DNA of 64,000 bases from Amycolatopsis thermalba. GTDB lineage: Bacteria; Actinomycetota; Actinomycetes; Mycobacteriales; Pseudonocardiaceae. Positions 16,636 through 24,412 of the stretch are shown in pieces (the stretch's first letter is position 1; the number at the start of each line of letters is the position of its first letter). Below the pieces are notes generated by a model. It ran no database searches. It was not told the origin of the DNA and saw only the letters and a list, made by a program, of their open reading frames with translations. Location: positions 20,300 through 84,299 of the forward strand of contig NZ_PQHW01000016.1 of assembly GCF_003385215.1 (NCBI RefSeq), given 5' to 3'. Made by a program: the position numbers and the translations under genes.

Positions 16636-17954
16636 TGGACCTCCACCTCCGCCCCGCGGTAGAGCGGCCCGGCGAGCAGGGTCGCCCACCCCGGCACGTC
16701 CTGCGGCGCGGCCGGGGACAGCAGCGCCGCGACCAGGTCCTGCTCGGCCGGCGAGTTCGCCACCGAACCCGTGGTGGAGGACCCGCCCGCGATGATCCCG
16801 TTGCTGGGCAGCGGCACGCTCGCGCCCGGGCCGGCCGGCGGGTGGGTCGAGCCGTCCTGGATGGGCCCGCCCGGCGGGTACTGCGGCCAGCGGCCCGGCG
16901 GCGGCACCATCGGGTAGCAGCGCGGGCCACGCTTGTCGAGGTACTCCGGTTCGTCCTTGCCCGGCTCGTACTTGGTGCGGTCGGCGATGAACCGGATCGT
17001 GACGTGGTTCATCTTGTCGGTGCCGGCGCCGAAGGCCTGGTACGCGCGTGGCACGGCCTCGGCCAGCTGCTGCAGCAGGCACGGGTACTCCGGCGCGTAC
17101 TTCGCCAGGACCTCCAATGTGGACTGCGAAGTGACCGTGAGGTTGATCAGGTTGGCCCGGTTGACGCGCAGGAAGCTGTCCAGGTTGTCGCTCGCGCCGG
17201 TCACCGACGCCCACACCTGGGCGAGGGTCTGCTGCTTGTCCACCAGGGTCTTCGTGGTGGTGGTCAGATCGGCCAGCGCCTGCAGGAAGTCCGGCGCGGC
17301 CCGGTCGTAGGTGTCCGCGACGTCCGCCAGCCCGGTGATGTCGGCCTTGATGTCGGGCAGCGACGGGTTCAGCCCGGCCAGGTACTCGGACAGGTTGACC
17401 AGCGTGGCGCCGAGCTGCTCGCCGCGGCCGTCGAGCGCGGTGGACACCGCGCTGAGCGTGCTGGCGAGCTTCTGCGGCTGGACGGCCTGCAGCAGCGGCA
17501 TGACGTTGTTGAGCACCTGCTCCAGCTCGATCGCGGAGCTGCTGCGGTCCTGCGGGATGACGTCACCGGCGGCGATGTGCCGCGCCGCCGGATCGGGCGG
17601 GATCTGCAGCGCCACGTAGCGTTCGCCGAACAGGGTCTTGGGCAGCAGCCGCGCCGACACGTTGGCCGGGATCAGGGGCAGCTGGTCCGGGTCCAGGGCC
17701 AGGTCGAGCACGGCGTGGTCGCCGAGCGCGTCGATCGAGCGCACCTCGCCGACCACGACGCCGCGGATCTTGACGTCGGAGCCCTTGCGCAGCTGGTTGC
17801 CGACGTGGTCGGTCTCCAGCCGCACCATCGCGACCGGGGTGAACTCCTTGTTGTAGGCGGCCACCGTGGTGGCGAAGAACAGCCCGCACACGACGAGGAA
17901 CACCAGGCCGAGCACCTGGTACCAGAGTCGCCGCAGCAGCACCGCCCGTCTCAT
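16632..17954 (-). CDS. mce4A: Mce4A sterol importer subunit
   Basis: 440 residues from the ATG at 17954 (ATGA overlap with yrbE4B). The membrane anchor is WYQVLGLVFLVVCGLFFATTVA (about 10-31). The Mce domain has FTPVAMVRLETDHVGNQLRK, IRGVVVGEVRSID and LLPKTLFGERYVALQIPPDP. A helical region follows and the C-terminus is extended and proline-rich (PMVPPPGRWPQYPPGGP, about 365-381). It is the first and longest of the six mce genes, as expected for the A subunit. In M. tuberculosis Mce4A is needed for cholesterol uptake; that role is transferred by family and context. Confidence 0.88.
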   Translation of the reverse strand: MRRAVLLRRLWYQVLGLVFLVVCGLFFATTVAAYNKEFTPVAMVRLETDHVGNQLRKGSDVKIRGVVVGEVRSIDALGDHAVLDLALDPDQLPLIPANVSARLLPKTLFGERYVALQIPPDPAARHIAAGDVIPQDRSSSAIELEQVLNNVMPLLQAVQPQKLASTLSAVSTALDGRGEQLGATLVNLSEYLAGLNPSLPDIKADITGLADVADTYDRAAPDFLQALADLTTTTKTLVDKQQTLAQVWASVTGASDNLDSFLRVNRANLINLTVTSQSTLEVLAKYAPEYPCLLQQLAEAVPRAYQAFGAGTDKMNHVTIRFIADRTKYEPGKDEPEYLDKRGPRCYPMVPPPGRWPQYPPGGPIQDGSTHPPAGPGASVPLPSNGIIAGGSSTTGSVANSPAEQDLVAALLSPAAPQDVPGWATLLAGPLYRGAEVEVQ

Positions 17955-18814
17955 CCCGCGATCCTCACCGTCGTGGTCGCGCCCCAGATCGCCAGGCTGA
18001 GGAAGAAGTCCAGCACCGAGATCAGCACGATCGAGGTCCGCACCGCGCGGCCCACCGCGACCCCGACGCCGGCCGGGCCGCCGCTGGCGGTGTAGCCGTA
18101 GTAGCAGTGCGACAGGATCACCAGCACGCTGAACACGATCACCTTGCCGAACGACCACAGCACGTCCTCGGGCGGCAGGAACAGCCCGAAGTAGTGGTCG
18201 TAGGTGCCCGCGGACTGGCTGTAGAGCCACACCGTGACCTGCCGGGACGCCAGGTAGGACGACAGCAGGCCGACCGCGTAGAGCGGGATCACCGCACCGA
18301 GCCCGGCGAGCACGCGCGTGGTGACCAGGTACGGCAGGCTGGGCACCGCCATCACCTCGAGCGCGTCGATCTCCTCGGAGATCCGCATCGCGCCGAGCTG
18401 CGCGGTGAACCCGCAGCCGACGGTCGCCGACAACGCGAGCCCGGCGGCCAGCGGCGCCACCTCACGCGTGTTGAAGTAGGCCGAGATGAACCCGGTGAGC
18501 GCGGCCGTGCCGAGCTGGTTGAGCGCGGCGTAGCCCTGCAGGCCGACGATGAGACCGGTGAACAGGGTCATGCCGATCATCACGCCGAGTGTCCCGCCGA
18601 TCACGGCCAGACCGCCGGTGCCGAAACAGACCTCGGTCAGCAGCCGCAATGTTTCCTTGCGGTAGCGGCGAAGCGTGCGCGGCGCCCAGGCGAGCGCGCG
18701 GACGTAGAAGGAGAGCTGGCCGCCCAGTCCCTCCAGGACCGCGCCCGGGCGCGCGATCATCTCGAGTGTCCGGTCGGACACCCCCGGCTGTCTCTCCAGG
18801 GTTTCGGCGGTCAT
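17951..18814 (-). CDS. yrbE4B: YrbE4B permease of the Mce4 sterol importer
   Basis: 287 residues. MlaE/YrbE-type integral membrane permease with about five or six helices: GGLAVIGGTLGVMIGMTLFTG, APLAAGLALSATVGCGFTAQ, VLAGLGAVIPLYAVGLLSSYL, VIVFSVLVILSHCYYGY, SIVLISVLDFFLSLAIWG. The coupling-helix motif GAMRISEEIDALEVMAVPSLPYLV, which contacts the ATPase, is present. The start ATG overlaps the yrbE4A stop as TGATG. The cognate Mkl-type ATPase is not encoded here; it is usually unlinked in Actinobacteria. Confidence 0.9.
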   Translation of the reverse strand: MTAETLERQPGVSDRTLEMIARPGAVLEGLGGQLSFYVRALAWAPRTLRRYRKETLRLLTEVCFGTGGLAVIGGTLGVMIGMTLFTGLIVGLQGYAALNQLGTAALTGFISAYFNTREVAPLAAGLALSATVGCGFTAQLGAMRISEEIDALEVMAVPSLPYLVTTRVLAGLGAVIPLYAVGLLSSYLASRQVTVWLYSQSAGTYDHYFGLFLPPEDVLWSFGKVIVFSVLVILSHCYYGYTASGGPAGVGVAVGRAVRTSIVLISVLDFFLSLAIWGATTTVRIAG

Positions 18815-19608
18815 CACAGCGCTTTCGGCGGAACGATCCGCAGGTAGATGGCGGTCAGCACGACGTTGATGAGGAACAGCAGCAGGAACGTGATGACCAC
18901 GGCCTGGTTCACCGCGTCGCCGACGCCCTTCGGGCCGCCGGCCGGGTTGAGCCCGCGGTAGGCGGCCACCACCCCGGCGACGAACCCGTACAGCACCGCC
19001 TTGATCTCGCTGACGTAGAGGTCGGGCAGCTGCGCCAGCGCGTTGAAGCTGGCCAGGTACGCGCCCGGGGTGCCGCCCTGCATGACGACGTTGAAGAAGT
19101 AACCGCCGAGCACCCCGACCACGCTGACCAGGCCGTTGAGCAGCACGGACACGACCATCGCGGCGAGCACGCGCGGCACGATGAGGCGCTGGATCGGGTT
19201 GACCCCGAGCACCTCCATCGCGTCGATCTCCTCGCGGATCTTGCGCGCCCCGATGTCCGCGCAGACGGCACTGCCGCCGGCGCCGGCGACGAGCAGGGCG
19301 GTGATCAGCGGGGCGGCCTGCTGCACGATCGCCAGCGCGCTGGCCGCGCCGGTGAACGACTGCGCGCCGATCTGCTGCGTCAGCGAGCCCAGCTGCAGCG
19401 CGATCACCGCGCCGAACGGGATCGCGACGAGCGCGGTCGGCAGGATCGTCACGCTCGCGAAGAACCAGCACTGCAGGATCCACTCGCGGAACTGGAAGGG
19501 CCTGCGCGGGATCGCCCGCAGCACCTCCCAGGCCAGTGTGGACAGGCGGCCGACCTGGGTGAGCGCGGCGGTGCCCGGTATCGTGAGCGTTCCCGTGCGT
19601 GACCCCAT
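18814..19608 (-). CDS. yrbE4A: YrbE4A permease of the Mce4 sterol importer
   Basis: 264 residues. The ATG at 19608 is preferred over the adjacent GTG because GGAGG (19614-19618) is then 5 bp away. MlaE-family membrane protein with FFASVTILPTALVAIPFGAV, ITALLVAGAGGSAVCADIG, the coupling motif ARKIREEIDAMEVLGVNPIQ, VLAAMVVSVLLNGLVSVVG and VVITFLLLFLINVVLTAIYL. With YrbE4B it forms the ABC-type permease at the base of the Mce4 channel. It leads the mce4 block, 99 bp after the stop of the SDR gene; no KstR box was seen in this gap. Confidence 0.9.
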   Translation of the reverse strand: MGSRTGTLTIPGTAALTQVGRLSTLAWEVLRAIPRRPFQFREWILQCWFFASVTILPTALVAIPFGAVIALQLGSLTQQIGAQSFTGAASALAIVQQAAPLITALLVAGAGGSAVCADIGARKIREEIDAMEVLGVNPIQRLIVPRVLAAMVVSVLLNGLVSVVGVLGGYFFNVVMQGGTPGAYLASFNALAQLPDLYVSEIKAVLYGFVAGVVAAYRGLNPAGGPKGVGDAVNQAVVITFLLLFLINVVLTAIYLRIVPPKAL

Positions 19609-19661
19609 CACACCTCCGCGACCCCAGCCTCGTTGCTCTGAGTCTTACTCCCTGGCGGGAA

Positions 19662-19680
19662 ACCGCTTTGCGTTAGCGGT
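19662..19680. promoter_or_regulatory. Hairpin between SDR and yrbE4A
   Basis: ACCGCT and AGCGGT pair across a 7-base loop, the only perfect hairpin in the 99 bp between the SDR stop and yrbE4A. CGGGAA/TTCCCG further out can extend the structure. On the minus strand it is followed by only TTT, so it is at most a weak attenuator that would reduce read-through from the hsd4A-ALDH-SDR genes into mce4. Confidence 0.3.
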
Positions 19681-19707
19681 GTTTACTTCGTATTCCCGTG
19701 AAGTCGA

Positions 19708-20469
19708 TCACCCCTGGATGTTCAGTGCGTGGGTGGCGGTGGCCCCGCCGTCGGCGACGAACTCGGCGCCGGTGCAGTAGGAACTCTCGTCGGACGCCAG
19801 GAACACCGCGAGCTGCGCGATCTCGTCCGGCTCGCCGACCCGGCCCAGCGCGACCTTCTTGCCGACCCAGGACGTGTCGATCTCGGCCCCGCCCGCGGCG
19901 TCGGACACCATCTTGGTGTCGATCATGCCGGGATGGACCGAATTGACCCGGATCCCCTTGCGCCCCAGCTCCAGCGCGGCCACCTTCGTCATCCCCCGGA
20001 TCGCGAACTTGCTCGCGGTGTAGGCGACGAGGAACGGCATGCCGGCCAGACCCTCCACAGAGGACACGTTGATGATCGAGCCGCCACCGGCCCGCGTCAT
20101 CGGTTCAACGACCGAGCGCATCCCGAGAAACGCCCCGATCTGGTTGACCCCGATGACGCGTTCGTAATCGGCCAGTGACGTGTGCGCCAGCTCCGAGAAG
20201 TGCAGGATTCCCGCGTTGTTCACCAGCACGGTGAGCCCGCCGAACTCGTCCCCGGCCCGCTGGACCGCGGCGGCCCAGTCGTCCTCGCGCGAGACGTCCA
20301 GATGCTGGTAGACCGCACCGATCTCCCCGGCGAGCGCCTTGCCGTCGTCGTCGGCGACGTCGGCGACCATCACCTTCGCGCCCTCCTGCGTGAAGCGCCG
20401 CGCCGCGGCCGCGCCCTGTCCGCGGGCCGCGCCGGTGATCAGCGCGGCCTTCCCGTCGAGGCGTCCCAT
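19708..20469 (-). CDS. Short-chain dehydrogenase (FabG3/20-beta-hydroxysteroid dehydrogenase-like)
   Basis: 253 residues. Classical SDR: the cofactor motif LITGAARGQGAAAARRF (TGxxxGxG, about 10-26), VADVADDDG (an Asp favouring NAD), LVNNAGILHF (about 81-90), and the catalytic set Ser (INVSSVEGLAG), Tyr and Lys (YTASKFA). The closest family I recognise is Rv2002 (FabG3), a 3-alpha/20-beta hydroxysteroid dehydrogenase, with shared features such as NSVHPG and SDESSYCTGAEFVADGG. The ATG overlaps the ALDH stop (TGATG). Within this cluster it probably oxidises a sterol or side-chain alcohol; the exact position is unknown. It is absent at this site in M. tuberculosis. Confidence 0.82.
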   Translation of the reverse strand: MGRLDGKAALITGAARGQGAAAARRFTQEGAKVMVADVADDDGKALAGEIGAVYQHLDVSREDDWAAAVQRAGDEFGGLTVLVNNAGILHFSELAHTSLADYERVIGVNQIGAFLGMRSVVEPMTRAGGGSIINVSSVEGLAGMPFLVAYTASKFAIRGMTKVAALELGRKGIRVNSVHPGMIDTKMVSDAAGGAEIDTSWVGKKVALGRVGEPDEIAQLAVFLASDESSYCTGAEFVADGGATATHALNIQG

Positions 20470-21983
20470 CACATCATCTCGTCGGTCAGCGGCAGGTACA
20501 CCGACTTCAGCTCGGTGTAGGCCTCGATCGAGGACTTGCCGCCCTCCCGGCCCAGCCCGGACTGCTTGAAGCCGCCGAAGGGCAGGTGCGGCTCGATCTG
20601 GAAGCCGTTGATGCCGATCGTGCCGGCCCGCAGCTTGCGGGAGACCCGGAACGCGCGCTGGACGTCGGCGGTGAACAGGCCCGCGCCCAGGCCGTACTCG
20701 GTGTCGTTGGCCAGCCGCACGGCCTCGTCCTCGTCGGTGAACGGGACGACCGCGAGCACCGGGCCGAAGATCTCCTCCTGCGCGATGGTGGCGTGGTTGT
20801 CCACGTCGGCGAAGATGGTCGGGGCGACGAAGTTGCCGCCTGCCAGGTCGCCGCCGAGCCGTTCACCGCCGGTGACCAGGCGGGCGCCCTCGGCCTTGCC
20901 CTTCTCGATGTAGCCGAGCACGCGTTCCAGCTGCCTGGGGTTGATCAGCGGGCTGGCCATCACCCCCGGGTCGAACGGGTCGCCGTAGGTCATCGCCTGC
21001 GCCATGCCCTGGGCCGCGCCGAGGAACTCGTCGTAGACGTCGCGGTGCACCAGGGCGCGGGTGTTGGCGACGCACGCCTGCCCGGACAGCCCCATGGTGA
21101 CGGCGCCAACGACCGTGGCGGCGGCCAGCGCGACGTTGGGCGCGTCGGCGAACACCAGCGCCGGGCTCTTGCCGCCGAGTTCGAGCGAGACCCGCTTGAG
21201 CGTGCCCGCGGAGGCCTCGACGATGTGCTTGCCCACCGCGCGGCTGCCGGTGAAGCTGACCTTGTCCACGCCGGGGTGCGTGATCAGTGCTTCACCGACC
21301 GGGTCGCCGGGGCCGGTGACGACGTTGAGCGTGCCGGCCGGCAGCCCGGCCTCCACGAGCAGCTCCACCATGCGCAGCACGGTGAACGTGCAGTACTCCG
21401 AAGGTTTGAGCACGATGGTGCACCCGGCCGCGAGCGCCGGGGCGACCTTCTGCGCGAACAGCAGGAACGGCGCGTTCCACGGCAGGATCGCCGCGACCAC
21501 GCCGATCGGCTCGCGGAAGGTCATCGCCAGGTGGTCGCCGCCCTGGTACGGGGTCAGGGTCTCGCCGCCGAGCTTGTCGACCCAGCCGGCGTGGTGGTCG
21601 AACACGTCCGCCGCGGCGCCGACCGAGGTCGCGTAGATCGTGCTGCTGAACGACAGCGGCACCGAGTTGTCCAGTGCCTGCAACGCGCGCAGCTCCTCGG
21701 CGTGCTCGCGCAGCAGGTCGGCGTACCGGTGCAGCACCGCGACCCGGGTGCTCGCGCGGGACTGGGACCAGGCGCCGGACTCGAAGGCCACGCGCGCCGA
21801 GGCGACCGCGGCGTCGACGTCGGCCTCGGTGGCGATGGCGAACTCGCCGATCTCCTCGCCGGTGGCCGGGTGCCGGTGGGTCCAGGACTCGCTGCCGGCG
21901 CCCGGGCCCCACTGGCCGTCGAGGTAGAGCTGACCGGTCTTGAGGCCGACGGATTCGCGGTGCGGCTGCACGGTGAGTGTCAT
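20469..21983 (-). CDS. NAD(P)-dependent aldehyde dehydrogenase
   Basis: 504 residues, normal for the family. It oxidises an aldehyde to the carboxylate. Catalytic and cofactor motifs are complete: ILPWNAPFLLF (about 166-176), KPSEYCTFT, FTGSRAVGKHI (about 241-251), the general base Glu in LELGGKSPALVF (about 264-275), nucleophile Cys in GLSGQACVANTRAL (about 297-310), and EEIFGPVLAVVPF. It overlaps hsd4A (ATGA) and the SDR gene (TGATG). An alcohol dehydrogenase and an aldehyde dehydrogenase side by side suggest stepwise oxidation of a sterol side-chain alcohol to an acid that FadD17 could activate (inference). Confidence 0.88.
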   Translation of the reverse strand: MTLTVQPHRESVGLKTGQLYLDGQWGPGAGSESWTHRHPATGEEIGEFAIATEADVDAAVASARVAFESGAWSQSRASTRVAVLHRYADLLREHAEELRALQALDNSVPLSFSSTIYATSVGAAADVFDHHAGWVDKLGGETLTPYQGGDHLAMTFREPIGVVAAILPWNAPFLLFAQKVAPALAAGCTIVLKPSEYCTFTVLRMVELLVEAGLPAGTLNVVTGPGDPVGEALITHPGVDKVSFTGSRAVGKHIVEASAGTLKRVSLELGGKSPALVFADAPNVALAAATVVGAVTMGLSGQACVANTRALVHRDVYDEFLGAAQGMAQAMTYGDPFDPGVMASPLINPRQLERVLGYIEKGKAEGARLVTGGERLGGDLAGGNFVAPTIFADVDNHATIAQEEIFGPVLAVVPFTDEDEAVRLANDTEYGLGAGLFTADVQRAFRVSRKLRAGTIGINGFQIEPHLPFGGFKQSGLGREGGKSSIEAYTELKSVYLPLTDEMM

Positions 21984-22870
21984 GGGAGCTCCAGGATCTC
22001 GGTGGCGGCGAACATGGTCTCGGGGTCACGGCCGGCGAAGTGCGCGCCCACGGTGGTGTCCAGCTCCTCGGCCGTCCACAGCGGACCGGTGGTGTCGAAC
22101 CGCTGCTCGACGGCGGGTGGTTTGAGCAACGCGACCATGCCGCCGTGCACCACGAACACCTGGCCGTTGATGCGCTCCGCCTTCGCCGACGCGAGGAACG
22201 CGACGAACGGGGCGACGTGGTCCACCGACAGCGGGTCGGTGCCGCCGTCCGGCGCGTCGCCGAAGACGTCCGCGGTCATCGCGGTGCGCGCGCGGGGGCA
22301 GATGGCGTTGGCCCGCACGCCGTACCGCGCGGCGCCCCGGGCGGTGGCGACGGTGAGGCCCACGATCCCCGCCTTGGCCGCCGCGTAGTTGGGCTGACCG
22401 GCGGATCCGACGAGGAACGCCTCGGAGGCGGTGTTGACGATCCGCGCGAACACCGGTCGCCCGGTCTCCTTGGACTGCTTGCGCCAGTGCGCGGTGGCGT
22501 TGCGGGACAACAGGAAGTGGCCCCGCAGGTGCACCCGGATCACGGTGTCCCACTCGTCGTCGGACATCGAGAAGAGCATCCGGTCGCGCAGCACCCCGGC
22601 GTTGTTGACGACGACGTGCAGCCCGCCGAAGTGGCCGAGCGCGGCTTCGACGAGGGCGTCGGCGGTGGCGCGCTCGCCCACGTCCCCGGTGACGAGCAGC
22701 GCCCGGCCGCCCTCGGCCTCGATCTCGTCGACGACGGTCTTGGCGGTTTCGGCGACGTCGTTGACGACCACCGCGGCACCCGAACGGGCCAGCGCGAGCG
22801 CCTCCGCCCGGCCCAGTCCCGCCCCGGCGCCGGTCACGATCGCCACCCGCGGTTCCCTCGCAGCATCCAC
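21980..22870 (-). CDS. hsd4A: Hsd4A-type hydroxysteroid/beta-hydroxyacyl-CoA dehydrogenase
   Basis: 296 residues from the GTG at 22870; an earlier GTG/ATG would place the KstR box inside the gene. SDR fold: VAIVTGAGAGLGRAEALALA (about 9-28), NNAGVLRDRMLFSMSDDEWD, VHLRGHFLLSRNA, the catalytic Ser in VNTASEAFLVG and YAAAKAG. It closely resembles Rv3502c in NNAG-RDRMLF-MSD-EWD and ICPRARTAMTADVFG. Hsd4A enzymes act as 17-beta-hydroxysteroid and beta-hydroxyacyl-CoA dehydrogenases in sterol side-chain degradation. It is the first gene of the minus-strand operon and shows no Shine-Dalgarno, so it may be leaderless. Confidence 0.87.
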   Translation of the reverse strand: MDAAREPRVAIVTGAGAGLGRAEALALARSGAAVVVNDVAETAKTVVDEIEAEGGRALLVTGDVGERATADALVEAALGHFGGLHVVVNNAGVLRDRMLFSMSDDEWDTVIRVHLRGHFLLSRNATAHWRKQSKETGRPVFARIVNTASEAFLVGSAGQPNYAAAKAGIVGLTVATARGAARYGVRANAICPRARTAMTADVFGDAPDGGTDPLSVDHVAPFVAFLASAKAERINGQVFVVHGGMVALLKPPAVEQRFDTTGPLWTAEELDTTVGAHFAGRDPETMFAATEILELP

Positions 22871-22881
22871 GACGGTCAGAC

Positions 22882-22895
22882 TAGAATCTGTTCTC
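22882..22895. promoter_or_regulatory. KstR-type operator upstream of hsd4A
   Basis: TAGAATCTGTTCTC matches the TAGAAC-NN-GTTCTA steroid-regulator box at 12 of the 14 positions when the two spacer bases are disregarded. It lies 11 bp upstream of the proposed hsd4A start, where it would cover the promoter. KstR is a TetR repressor released by sterol-CoA intermediates. Assignment rests on motif plus gene content. Confidence 0.7.
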
Positions 22896-22923
22896 GTTCC
22901 GGACAAGCCCCAGTTTCTGCCGT

Positions 22924-23115
22924 TTACCCGACCGTGAACAGCGCATTCTTCGGGCAGGCCGCGATCGCCTGCGAAACACGTTCTACTTCAGATTCCGGTA
23001 CCGACGAGTGGATGATGCGCAACTCCTCGTCCTCGTCCAGCTCGAACACGGCGGGCGCGAACCTGATGCACACCTCGTTCGCCTCGCACAGCGACCGGTC
23101 GACGGCGACCTCCAT
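22924..23115 (-). CDS. fdxD: FdxD-type 3Fe-4S ferredoxin
   Basis: 63 residues from the ATG at 23115, with AGGAGGAAAG just upstream. There are three cysteines only: Cys10 and Cys16 in SLCEANEVC and Cys54 in AACPKNAL. The spacing C-x2-N-x2-C...C-P is that of mycobacterial-type 3Fe-4S ferredoxins, with Asn13 where a fourth Cys would sit. The rest is acidic (FELDEDEEL). Such ferredoxins pass electrons to cytochromes P450. Its place between hsd4A and fadE26 is that of Rv3503c, so it probably serves a sterol-oxidising P450 encoded elsewhere. Confidence 0.87.
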   Translation of the reverse strand: MEVAVDRSLCEANEVCIRFAPAVFELDEDEELRIIHSSVPESEVERVSQAIAACPKNALFTVG

Positions 23116-23148
23116 GGCTTTCCTCCTCGGCGGCGGAGCTGATAGAAA

Positions 23149-23162
23149 TAGAACGTGTTCTA
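23149..23162. promoter_or_regulatory. KstR operator, perfect palindrome
   Basis: TAGAACGTGTTCTA has perfect 6-bp arms around GT and matches the TAGAAC-NN-GTTCTA KstR consensus exactly. It lies 33 bp upstream of fdxD and 58 bp upstream of fadE26, so one site can repress both divergent transcripts. Confidence 0.85.
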
Positions 23163-23220
23163 GACTAGCGCCATGGACCGGTCTGCTTCCAGCAACGACC
23201 GGGCGGGCCGGAGGTGACGC

Positions 23221-24402
23221 ATGCGGATCAGCTACACGCCCGACCAGGAGGAACTGCGCGGCGAACTGCGCGACTACTTCGCCCGGCTGATGACCCCGGA
23301 GCGGCGGGAGGCGCTGACCGGGGACGGCGGCGAGTACGGGGATGGCAAGGCCTACAAGGAAATCGTGCGTGAGCTGGGCCGGGACGGGTGGCTCGCGATC
23401 GGGTGGCCGGAGGAGTACGGCGGGCAGGCCCGGCCGATGCTCGACCAGCTGATCTTCACCGACGAGGCGGCCGTGGCCGGGGTGCCGGTGCCGTTCCTGA
23501 CGGTCAACACGATCGGCCCCACGATCATGCGGTTCGGCACGCCCGAGCAGAAGACGTTCTACCTGCCCCGCATCGCCGCCGGGGAGCTGCACTTCTCGAT
23601 CGGCTACTCCGAGCCGGAGGCCGGGACCGACCTGGCGTCGCTGCGCACCCGCGCGGTCCGCGACGGCGACTCCTACGTGATCACCGGCCAGAAGATGTGG
23701 ACGAGCCTGATCGAGTACGCCGACTACGTGTGGCTGGCCGCGCGCACCGATCCGGACGCGAAGCGGCACAAGGGGCTGAGCATCCTGGTGGTGCCCACCG
23801 ACGCGCCCGGGATCTCCTGGACCAAGGTGCGCACCGTCGCCGGGCCCGGCACGAGCGCGACCTTCTACGACGGCGTGCGGGTGCCGGTGTCCGCCCGGAT
23901 CGCCGACGAGAACGCCGGCTGGCCGCTCATCACGAACCAGCTCAACCACGAGCGGGTCGCGCTGACCTCGGCCGCGCCGATCATCGCGGCACTGGACGAG
24001 GTGCGGAGGTGGGCGCGGGAGACCAAGCAGCCGGACGGCAGCCGGGTCATCGACGCCGGGTGGGTCCGCACGCACCTGGCCCGCGTGCACGCCCACGCCG
24101 AGTACCTGAAGCTGCGCAACTGGCGGATCGCGTGGGCGGCCGGGTCGGGCGAGCTGGGCGCGGCGGAGGCGTCGGCGACGAAGGTGTTCGGCACGGAGCT
24201 GGCGATCGAGGCGTACCGGCTGCTGATGGAGGTCGTCGGGCCGGGCGCGGTGGTGCGTGCCGGCTCCCCCGGCGCCGTGCTGCGCGGACGGCTGGAACGC
24301 GCGCACCGCTCGGCGCTGATCCTGACCTTCGGCGGCGGCACGAACGAGATCCAGCGCGACCTGATCGCCGCGACCGCCCTGTCCCTGCCCGTGACCCGCT
24401 GA
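23221..24402 (+). CDS. fadE26: Acyl-CoA dehydrogenase FadE26 (ChsE4-type)
   Basis: 393 residues starting MRISYTPDQEELRGELRDYF; GGAGGTGA lies 3 bp before the ATG. Acyl-CoA dehydrogenase motifs: FSIGYSEPEAGTDLASLRTR (about 122-141), ITGQKMWTSLIEYADYVWL (about 154-172), LERAHRSALILTFGGG and TNEIQRDLIAATALSL at the C-terminus. In M. tuberculosis the orthologue pairs with FadE27 as an alpha2-beta2 enzyme with split active sites. That enzyme makes the first double bond in the cholesterol side chain. The next gene, 10 bp on, encodes the partner. Confidence 0.9.
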   Translation: MRISYTPDQEELRGELRDYFARLMTPERREALTGDGGEYGDGKAYKEIVRELGRDGWLAIGWPEEYGGQARPMLDQLIFTDEAAVAGVPVPFLTVNTIGPTIMRFGTPEQKTFYLPRIAAGELHFSIGYSEPEAGTDLASLRTRAVRDGDSYVITGQKMWTSLIEYADYVWLAARTDPDAKRHKGLSILVVPTDAPGISWTKVRTVAGPGTSATFYDGVRVPVSARIADENAGWPLITNQLNHERVALTSAAPIIAALDEVRRWARETKQPDGSRVIDAGWVRTHLARVHAHAEYLKLRNWRIAWAAGSGELGAAEASATKVFGTELAIEAYRLLMEVVGPGAVVRAGSPGAVLRGRLERAHRSALILTFGGGTNEIQRDLIAATALSLPVTR

Positions 24403-24412
24403 GGAGGAACCC

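Noticed and set aside
19612..19707. KstR operator upstream of yrbE4A
   Set aside because: No GAAC-NN-GTTC or near variant exists in this gap; only a hairpin of uncertain role was found.
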